From assembly GCA_001683735.1 (NCBI GenBank), contig LUGG01000004.1, positions 1,736,001 through 1,800,000 on the forward strand: 64,000 nt of DNA. Direction: 5' to 3'. Below, piece after piece: positions 56,160 through 64,000 of this stretch; the first letter of the stretch is position 1, and every line of letters starts with the position of its first letter. This DNA is from Grifola frondosa. Lineage: Eukaryota; Basidiomycota; Agaricomycetes; Polyporales; Grifolaceae. The notes under the pieces were generated by a model that saw only the letters and a program-made list of their open reading frames with translations, was not told the DNA's origin and ran no database searches. A program made the position numbers and the translations under genes.

Positions 56160-57224
56160 TCACGACTTGATGTCCCTCCATCCTTCATCCAGGGCATCCT
56201 GTATGAGGAAATCATACCAAAAAACAGCGATAGGCGCAGTGGCAAGATGCCACAGAGAATGAGCATCTATGATCCGTCCCCAGGGAGGGAAGTCGAAAAG
56301 CTCCAAGGCAGTGGCGAGCGTCGTGAGTGCTGCAAAAATTGCAGGCTTAACAGCGTATTGAGGACGGTAAGTCTTTGGCCGTGAAGGAAAACGACGCAGA
56401 ATTGGTAGCGACGACGGTAGGGAGTAGGCTAGCCACAAGATATTGTGCGCCAAGCCGATGACCAAATTGAAAGCCATATTGTACGTGTAGTCGAACCGTG
56501 GCAGAATCGTGAGATAGGTTACATGCGCAAGGTATGTTGTTGCACAAAGACAAGTCCATGTGAGGTAGACGCCGGACAAGGCAGAAGAGCGTTGTGTTAG
56601 CCGTCCACGCTCAGGCGAATATATGTGGAATAGGCGGACGACGGTGTAGTACAAGGCATATATGATAGCCAATGCAGCTGAGAAGTAATCCAGTTTCTCG
56701 GTAACGGGAAGATCTAGAGGTGGGGTGATTAGACTAGTAAGCTTTTGTGCAGACGCGGACTGCCAACCTCGCGTGTGGAAGACAGACGACCAAATCCACG
56801 CGTTAATACTAACGAATGCGAAAGCCAGGTAGTACTTCTTCATTGGATGGCCATCAGGGATCCGCGCTTGTAGATCACGCGCACCTCTCGCATGAGCGAG
56901 AAGGTTCAACAACGAAAAGGCGACCGATGCAGGCTCTTGCATGCCCACGAAACGCCAAAACGGCCACTTCCCGTGATATTGCTGTATTGATCTACCATAT
57001 TTAATGGCTTGATCGGTAATGAAGTGCATGCATTGGTATTTGCAGTCATCGGTGTGTGTCCATCGTGTCAGTCGCATGGCGAGCGACATTCCGGCGAGGG
57101 GAGTGGATTGGGCGCAAGTCGATACGCATGTTATAAAATCTCCAGACCTGTCCCCAGACGATGCAAATGCAACCGTTAGCAGTGTTGAAGCCATGCACAC
57201 TCTGAGGAGGGCTGGAAGATGCAT
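56160..57224 (-). CDS. PER1: Per1/PGAP3-like GPI lipid remodelase
   Basis: ER or Golgi membrane phospholipase-like protein that removes a fatty acid from GPI anchors. It is an intronless 354-residue frame. Residues 1-22 are a signal peptide (MHLPALLRVCMASTLLTVAF), followed by SSGDRSGDFITCVSTCAQST, a Cys-containing luminal segment with DCKYQCMHFITDQAIKYGRS. Then GKWPFWRFVGMQEPASVAFS is the conserved FYGKWPF-type motif of Per1. Multiple membrane helices follow, with NAWIWSSVFHTRG (a family hallmark with the catalytic-type H), DYFSAALAIIYALYYTVVRL and HSLWHLATAPIAVFWYDFLI near the end. It belongs to the CREST membrane hydrolase superfamily. It diverges from the HDAC gene with 389 bp between starts. 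Confidence 0.93.
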   Translation of the reverse strand: MHLPALLRVCMASTLLTVAFASSGDRSGDFITCVSTCAQSTPLAGMSLAMRLTRWTHTDDCKYQCMHFITDQAIKYGRSIQQYHGKWPFWRFVGMQEPASVAFSLLNLLAHARGARDLQARIPDGHPMKKYYLAFAFVSINAWIWSSVFHTRGWQSASAQKLTSLITPPLDLPVTEKLDYFSAALAIIYALYYTVVRLFHIYSPERGRLTQRSSALSGVYLTWTCLCATTYLAHVTYLTILPRFDYTYNMAFNLVIGLAHNILWLAYSLPSSLPILRRFPSRPKTYRPQYAVKPAIFAALTTLATALELFDFPPWGRIIDAHSLWHLATAPIAVFWYDFLIQDALDEGWRDIKS

Positions 57225-57612
57225 TGTTCAGGCAAGGTCCAAACTCGGTGGCCAAAGCCACAGAGGCACCTTTGGCGCCGTTGACCATTCTTGGAAGAGT
57301 ATTATGTAATACTGTGGCAGATCCTCCGTTCAAGTTTTTGTTCACTTCAACTCTTTCCAGTTGATCATAGACCTTTGAATACAAGCAAACAACTGGTAAG
57401 GATTCAAATAAAGTGCCATGTTCTTCACAGAGTTCATCATTTTTATAGGCTTGAAGCCCATATCAATACTTATTAACTCCTCCCGTGGCAAGGCGTGACC
57501 TCTCCGTAGCTTTGAACTTGGTAAATTGAACGCAATCGTGCCACCTTCAGAGTTGCACACGATACTTAAGGTCATACTCTCAATGGTAGATATCAATTCA
57601 TTGAAGAAACAT
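57225..57612. other. Divergent promoter region of PER1 and HDAC
   Basis: Short shared upstream region. The distance of under 400 bp suggests a bidirectional promoter; I see no specific factor site. Confidence 0.4.
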
Positions 57613-59555
57613 ATGGTCCGTTCGTCACAGGCAACTACTTTCTCCTCCTCTCCCTATTTCGACGACCGTGGGCCCCACGGATACGCTCAGCCCATCACTG
57701 AAAGAGTGAATGTAAGATTTATAAAAGGGTATGAAAAATGAAATTCTGACATTATTGCAGCCACATTCTCGCCCAATAGTGTCATATTACTTTCCCAAGG
57801 GCGTCGGTGCACAACATTATGGGGTACGTTCTTCGCTTCTTTGGTCTGGATCCTCAGATTTAAAAATGTATTCCAGGAACATCATCCAATGAAGCCGCAT
57901 AGACTTACCCTTACCAATGCACTTGTGATGGGATACGGTCTTGACAAGCAAATACACAACATATACAATCCGCGTGCCGCTACACAGGCTGAACTTGAGG
58001 TATATCATGACCATGACTACATCGAATTTCTCTCTCGGTGAATCTAAATTTACAAGGTAGTTTGATCTTCCCTTACTGAAATGCTTTGATACAGAGTAAC
58101 ACCGCAAAATCAAGATGAAATGAAGCATCTAATCGATACATTCAATTGTGTAGAAGATTGTCCGATATTTGCAGACATATATGAGTTTTGTAGAATGTAC
58201 GCGGGTGGATCATTAGCCGCAGCAAGGAAACTCTGCGCTGGAACCACCGATATTGCCATTAATTGGTCAGGTGGACTCCATCATGCCAAGAAGGCGGAAG
58301 CTAGCGGGTTTTGCTACGTCAATGATATTGTACTAGCAATTCTGGAATTACTAAGGCACGTTGGGATTTTCCCGTTGTGATTTTTGATAGCTTACGATCT
58401 GCGAAGATATCACCCTCGTGTTTTGTACATTGACATAGACATTCACCACGGTGATGGCGTCGAACACGCATTCTATCACACGAATCGTGTCATGACAGTG
58501 TCGTTCCACAAGTACACTGGAGATTTCTTTCCTGGCACCGGAAAGCTGGACGACAATGGAACCGGCCTTGGCAAGCACTTCTGTATAAACGTGCCGCTGA
58601 AGGATGGGATCGATGACGATATGTACCTAACGACGTTCAAAACAGTCATCGAAGATGCCGTTACTGCCTTCCGGCCTACGGCCATAGTCCTGCAGTGTGG
58701 CGCGGATTCGCTAGGCTGCGATCGGCTCGGCGCATTCAACTTGTCGATTGCGGCGCATGGAGAGTGCGTAAACTTCGTGCGCAAGTTCAATGTTCCCCTC
58801 CTTGTTGTGGGTGGTGGTGGGTACACAATAAAGAACGTAAGCCGCTGCTGGACATACGAGACTTCCGTTCTCGCGGCACCGCTGTACCGGACGAGTTGCC
58901 CGTCACTATCTACGACTCCTTCTTCCGCGCGACCAAATGGAAGTTACACCCGCCGCTTACCGGCAAGGTTGAAAATCAGAATTCTGCTGCATCCCTGCAG
59001 CGCGTCGTCATAAGCGTGCGCAATAAGCTTCGATATCTCCAGGGCGCACCCAGCGTCGCACTGCAGGAGATTCCGCCGGACCTCGCCGGTTGGCTCGCGG
59101 ACGAGGAACGCACTCGGGAGGAGAAGGAAGAGGAGAAGAGCACTGCGACGGCAGGTGAGAGCAGGGAAGATCGCTCAATAGCGAGGAACGAGTTCTTCGA
59201 CGGAGATAAGGACAACGATGCGGCGCAAGAGGACCTCCCACTTTCACAGACGGCATCGCGCGGGAGAGGTAGCAACGCTGTCCGGAAAGTACGGGGAAGC
59301 AAACGTGGTCGCGGTCGCGGCAGAAGTAGAACCAGCACATCTGCAGCCGTCACCGCTGGGGACGACAAGGATGAGGATGCGGAAGAAGCCGCGCCAACCC
59401 CGCGCAATTCTAGAGGAAAAGGAAGAGGAAGGGGTCGTGGACGCGGAAGGCCAAAGGCTGTGGAGAGGGATAGAGATACGGAGACACCAGCCCCGGATGC
59501 CGATGCAACCATGGATGCGGAAGTCGACCAACCATCCGAGCTCGACGTCGTCTGA
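57613..59555 (+). CDS. HOS2: Class I histone deacetylase, Hos2 type, with Gly-Arg-rich tail
   Basis: Zn-dependent nuclear deacetylase, catalytic subunit of Set3-type complexes. It starts [20 protein letters not shown], then [12 protein letters not shown]. The next exons give [20 protein letters not shown] and [20 protein letters not shown]. Active-site motifs are [55 protein letters not shown] and [40 protein letters not shown] follows. The [10 protein letters not shown] and GAD/GGGGY elements carry the metal and charge-relay residues. One base is missing at 58875-58876, before [16 protein letters not shown]. The C-terminal tail of about 180 residues has a Glu-rich stretch, two Gly-Arg blocks ([13 protein letters not shown] and [14 protein letters not shown]) with an AT-hook-like RGRP core, and an acidic end. 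HOS2 versus RPD3 is judged from the N-terminus. Confidence 0.9.
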
Positions 59556-60294
59556 GGCTGTTTCCTGTGCTTCGCGTTAGCGGGGATGTTCGGTATGTGA
59601 CATATTTTCTGCGATAGTCATTTTCTGACAAAGCGGTTCAATAGCTTTGCTACATGATCACCTGTTCAATTCTGCAGTCCCCTCTATACGCCACCTCCCG
59701 AGGGCGGTATTAAGATTACGCCATTGGATATCGATATATCGATCTCTCTTCGTAGAACGCAGAACAGGCAAATCGTGAAAACGCCATGCACGCCTTGAAG
59801 AGCAGAGTTCGCCCAGGGATCAGTAGAGCGTGGATCGAGGTGATGTGTTGTAATGGCAGTATTTGGCTTGATAATGCATAAGGCTGCGTGGGAGATCTAT
59901 AGTAGCCTGTAGTATTTTGGGACCACTACATTAAGACTCTAATGCACAGCCAAAGCTCTATGCGGTTGATTCTGTTCAGAGGTTTGAGTCATGCGGTAAG
60001 TTCTATGTTTGCTTTACGCGACCAGAAATAACACACTTGTGCTGTTGGTACTTATGTTCGTGTCTTCCCGAATACAGTTTTTTTTTGTTGAGCTCAAAGC
60101 GGCAGCTACATCAAAACCTGACGGGGATAAACAAAATAGCGCAATTTAAGATAGCAAGAAGTATCAGAAGCATCTAAACAGAATAAGTTACTACATAACT
60201 TGAAACACCGATGTCAGAATGAGGTCTGAATGATATGTTAACTAAAGAGCATCTACTTACGTATTGCAGCCAGTACTATACTAGATACGGGGCT
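59556..60294. other. Intergenic region between convergent genes
   Basis: 3' regions of HDAC and the SLC41 gene. A T9-containing AT-rich stretch lies near 60080. Nothing else recognised. Confidence 0.4.
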
Positions 60295-62216
60295 TTACGG
60301 AACTCGCATTTGCATGCGTACTTGCGCACCGAGCATAGAGGCGGCTTCGTAGCATGCGACCAGAAGGAGCTGTCCGAACAGGTCCGTGAGGGCTGACTGG
60401 AACGGCAGCGCATACATGTCCGGATCGAAGTTCCATCCCCACAGAAGATTTGTTGCTATCTGCGCAATAAGCAGCGATAGTATAACCTAAAAGCAAACCA
60501 CATCCTTTTTGTTAAGCGAAGAGGCATGAGAGCAAGAGCGTACTGCGATGCAGAAAAATAGGACCTGAAGTGCGATGAAGATGAAAGGAAGGTGAAGCCA
60601 TCCAAATGCATGCACAGTGGCGAGGAATATTATCTCTATCGGAAGACTGACGAGGATGAGGGTGATCATAACAACTCTAGGGCTCGGATGTCGCGGTTTT
60701 TCCTGGAGATCGTATACGGAAGGCGTCAGATCTGATATTGATGCTGTGGCTGCATGCAATGCTGTCGAGAGGCGAGACACGAAGATGGAGCCAACACCAC
60801 CGGCAAGACCTGTGAGAATAATACAATAAGTATCACGATGCGAATATTGACAGAAGAGAGACCGACCGGTTATGACAACCGCAAGGAGCGCAAATCCTTC
60901 GTATCGGCTCACGAATGTGTCGAGTACCAAGCCCGTTCCGCTACTGATAACCATTGCAACAAATAATGGCACCCATCCCTCCATCAATAGATGTCGGACA
61001 TGCTCGTTGCGGTTTGTCACAACAGCCCAACCAACGGCGGCAATTACGAGGAAGACAATGATGATGAATGGGACGGGCGTGCTTAACACATACAGGTGAA
61101 GCATTGAGATGACGCCTAAAAGGGATAATGTTACAAGATCGCCTAGACAGGCAGCCACAGGAGGTGCAATGTTGTCTAGACACGGCCAGGTAAGCCGATG
61201 CCAAGAACCACAACAGGAAACGGAGAGTGCCAACCTGGGTCAAGCCCAAAACGTCGGCATAGCACGATCAGAGTGCACATAAACGACCCAAGGAGAATGC
61301 TCGAGATGCAGGCGGAGCACATAGCAGAGGACGCAACCATGACGAATCTATACGGGTATCACATGAGTCTTGAGGGCTATCAGAGTTGTGAGACTTACTC
61401 TAACTTACTCTGCTAGACCTGACGGTGGTGCATCAATTGGGGGGCGTGGTCGGTGCGGCTTCGCGGAGTGAAGCGCTCTACTGATATATCGAGGAACAGC
61501 CATCGCCTCTTCTTCTGAGGGCCGAGGCATAATCCTACTGAGGACAAACGCAACGCAGGCTGCCACGAATGAAACCACTGTAGCTTGAACCTGGAGAAGA
61601 GTTAAATTCCCAAGGATGATCGCTCGACGTGTCTCCGGCTTGTCGAGCTCGCCCATGTTGGCAGCCGTACCTAGCCGTGCGGAAAGGTTCATTTCAAGGT
61701 TACCTTTCAGATTAAGCACGACAGGGATGATTATGATGAGTTCGTCGATGCGGGCCATGGCTGGCCAGTGCTGGACGATATAAATGAGCTAGATATGTAA
61801 CGATAAAAGACCGACATACCTGTACATTATTCATCATCTCTCCCGTAAAAAGAAGTCCGACAGTAGTGAGCAGAAGAGTCGGCGCTGTCTAACATAACAG
61901 TATTTTTAACATACGAAATCACAAGGGACTTGGGAGGCCTAGTTACCTCAATAACAATCCTCTTCACTTCATTCCATAGTCTTAAATAACGCGGCGTTGA
62001 CCGTTCGGACCCACGGGTGCGCGAGCGAGATCCTAGTAAAGCTGTGTTTCCCTCATCCTCATCGATGAATTCATCGTCTGAATCGTGATGATACGGGCCA
62101 TGTCCGTAGTTGTTGTGGTTTGGAGTGACGGCGATTTCCTGGAGATTAGACATTTCAACAGTATCTGAACTCGAGTCAGAGTCAAGGCGGGTATCGGAGA
62201 GCAAAGCAGAATCCAT
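60295..62216 (-). CDS. SLC41/MgtE-type magnesium transporter
   Basis: Multi-pass membrane transporter for Mg2+ or other divalent cations. The start at 62216 reads MDSALLSDTRLDSDSSSDTV, an acidic cytosolic tail with DSDDEFIDEDEG. First helices: TAPTLLLTTVGLLFTGEMMN. The signature block follows, with ARIDELIIIIPVVLNLKGNL and EMNLSARLGTAANMGELD; LNLKGNLEMNLSAR.GTAAN is diagnostic of the MgtE/SLC41 pore. The second repeat includes NIAPPVAACLGDLVTLSLLG, VISSGTGLVLDTFVSRYEGF and GLAGGVGSIFVSRLSTALHA, with SRVVMITLILVSLPIEIIFL-type helices after it. The last exon gives GWNFDPDMYALPFQSALTDL and MLGAQVRMQMRVP, stop 60295-60297. About ten membrane segments and seven exons. Divergent from ADA3, starts 317 bp apart. 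Confidence 0.88.
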
Positions 62217-62533
62217 GGTTAAGACCGCTACGAGACCGCCCTGCGGTTTGCACAGACGAGATTATAGCACACCACAGAGCGTATGTAGTGAGGCGACGAG
62301 GGCCCGGTCAATAATCCGTGGGAATTTTACCCCAAACGATCAATAATGCAAGTAACGCCCGACCTCGGGCGCTAAATCACTTGCCATCCACTCGCGACCA
62401 CCACTCGTCTCTTGTGTTCGCTCTGTGGCTTCCTCAAGCTCGCGTCGCGTACTGTCTGGCCACAGTTTGCTTGTGGTGCTATTTGTACGCTTGACTTACT
62501 GGAGAAGAGACCAGTATCGCGCCTTGTGGAACC

Positions 62534-64000
62534 ATGTCGTCGATTGTGTCTCATTACCTTTCTCCGCCCGCTATCCGCTCCGCTCTGTTCAAGAGCCCTC
62601 CAGAAACTGTGCCACCAACGGAAGAACTTGAATTTTTGCATGCCGAACTTAAGACTCTCAGGCAGAGGACGCTGGAGAAGGCGAAGAAGGCCGGAGATGA
62701 TATCATTACTATCGAAGAGTCCATGAGACGAATTAGAGAGAAAGAGAAGGGCAAGGCTAAAGCAGTAGAGAAAGTCAAGAAAGAACGTGCCTGTGCGTAC
62801 TTGAATTTTGTTTTCGTTGAACGTGGCTTGATAATTTCTGTTGAATTGATTTGAAACCTCCGCCGACCTGGTACTCGTTCGCCTTGGGATGCCTCATTCT
62901 TGGACATTCCAATCACCTCACGGTCATATCAAAATCAATGTTACCACACTGCTGCGGTTCTTGGATTTCACATTCTAATCCCGTAATCATCGGTGTTGAA
63001 CATCATCGTGTGGCTGCAACTGCTCCGGAATTCATCCATCGCCTATGGAATGTCTCTCAAACATCAAACAAACCCCACGTTCTCTACGGTACGCATGTTC
63101 TATATACATCACTTATGTTTGTTTTGTTGCATGGTCAATGCGCATGCTCGGCGCCACTCTCTTCCTATCGCGGTCCTGAAACCGGGTCAATCTGCTCCTC
63201 CTGCTCTCCTACATCTCTGCCTCTTGTGTACATGCTGGCCAAAAATACTGGGATCGTTCCCGATGTCTTCTACACTGTATCGACTTCAAACAGTCACTCC
63301 GCTCCCCAATATTGACGAAGCAAGACTATCCGCACAACCCCAACCTATTGTACAGCGGAGCCGCCTGCCTTCCATGCCTGCAACTGCACCTGCAAGCGTG
63401 GTGGCATCTGCTACTGCTACACCTCCCCTGGATTCTCGGAAATCGTGAGTGTGGGTCGAGTATATTTCCTGCGCCATACTTACCTTTTGGCCAGTATGCC
63501 CGAAGAACTTAAGAAGAAGAAGAAGAAACGCAAACGAGATGATTTTAGTGATACCGAAGCAGGTGCGCCTGTATGTGATGTTCACCGTACATCTTTACCA
63601 ATGTCTCTCTAGAGCCGGCGAAGGTCCGGAAAGCTTCCCCCCTGCCAGCCCACACTCATTCACACCCACCTGCTCCCAAAGCGTCCAAATTCCCATCTAC
63701 ATCCAACGTCTTTAACAAGGTGAATGTCCTCCCACCCGCCACATATTTTTGATCCCGAACCTAGATACTCACCAGGGCGCCTCTGGACCCGACTTTGCAC
63801 TACCGCCGATCACCTCTCTTCTCCCTCCACGACCACCCGTACCGTCTCCTCCAATACCCGGGCCAAGCAAACCCACCGAAGTGATGGATGACTTTAGCAA
63901 GTCGAAGCAGCCTTCGCAGGTGCTGGTGAGCACATTCTATACGAGCATTGAGCCATGGATACGTCCGATCAAGGAGGAGGACGTCGGGTTTCTGGAGTAC
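62534..64000 (+). CDS. ADA3: SAGA/ADA coactivator subunit Ada3 (5' part, cut by window end)
   Basis: Subunit of the Gcn5-Ada2-Ada3 histone acetylation module of SAGA. The start at 62534 reads MSSIVSHYLSPPAIRSALFK. A coiled-coil region follows: TEELEFLHAELKTLRQRTLE, then IREKEKGKAKAVEKVKKER. Later exons carry basic, nuclear-localisation-like MPEELKKKKKKRKRDDFSD and a Pro/Ser-rich linker (LPPITSLLPPRPPVPSPPIP). The window ends in FYTSIEPWIRPIKEEDVGFL, the conserved Ada3 (Ngg1) motif around W.RP..EEDLGFLE, so the Ada3 domain continues beyond 64000. Introns have donors such as GTGAGT near 63447; the intron-rich region 62860-63300 was not resolved. Confidence 0.8.

Noticed and set aside
58976..59531. 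Long antisense frames under the HDAC tail
   Set aside because: They exist only because the sense strand is GC-rich and repetitive; no start context, no family match.
1..64000. CRISPR array, prophage, secondary-metabolite cluster or mating-type locus
   Set aside because: No regular repeats, no backbone enzymes (PKS, NRPS, terpene synthase), no homeodomain or pheromone receptor genes were seen.

Overview
The window is nuclear DNA of a filamentous basidiomycete, most likely an agaricomycete. The genes carry many 50-60 bp GT-AG introns and are packed on both strands. The gene set includes families typical of mushroom-forming fungi: DUF6699 and DUF6593 proteins, a Ure2p-like glutathione transferase, a polysaccharide lyase 14 and a DOPA 4,5-dioxygenase-like enzyme. 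I saw no rRNA, tRNA, CRISPR or bacterial operon. Most genes are conserved housekeeping genes, so this is a core chromosomal region with small accessory insertions.

Layout. 0-5 kb: glutathione transferase, a 643-bp transposon-like element with an 8-bp target duplication, ORC2, and a small acidic protein. 5-13 kb: a membrane-anchored TolB-propeller/amidohydrolase fusion, a MIF tautomerase and a basidiomycete-type unknown protein. 13-18 kb: POP7 and eRF1 in divergent orientation, a phosducin-like protein, and a foldback sequence. 18-24 kb: a full-length Dicer and an AhpD/CMD-like protein. 24-31 kb: SF3B4, a tiny secreted peptide precursor, CDC42, a 40-bp perfect palindrome and a MYND-finger protein. 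31-43.5 kb: calcipressin, a CCDC124/Lso2-like protein, two DUF6699 proteins, a decayed-looking WD40 gene, an MCP1-like membrane protein and one unrecognised gene. 43.8-55.6 kb: ALG2, a PL14 lyase, a DOPA dioxygenase, glutamate 5-kinase, PRPP synthetase, a DUF6593 protein and a HIT hydrolase. 56-64 kb: PER1, a Hos2-type histone deacetylase with a Gly-Arg/AT-hook tail, an SLC41/MgtE Mg2+ transporter, and the 5' part of ADA3, which runs off the window.

Functional threads: RNA silencing (Dicer), gene expression (eRF1, SF3B4, POP7, ORC2, HDAC, ADA3), calcium and polarity signalling (calcipressin, CDC42), and the secretory/GPI/N-glycan pathway (ALG2, PER1). Several gene pairs are divergent with 300-450 bp between start codons, which suggests shared promoters.

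A caution for any user: at least ten well conserved genes are broken by single-base shifts, very often in G/C or A/T runs that look one base too short. Protein similarity continues unchanged across the break. I read these as homopolymer undercalls in the assembly, not as pseudogenes. CDS coordinates below span the whole gene, introns included.
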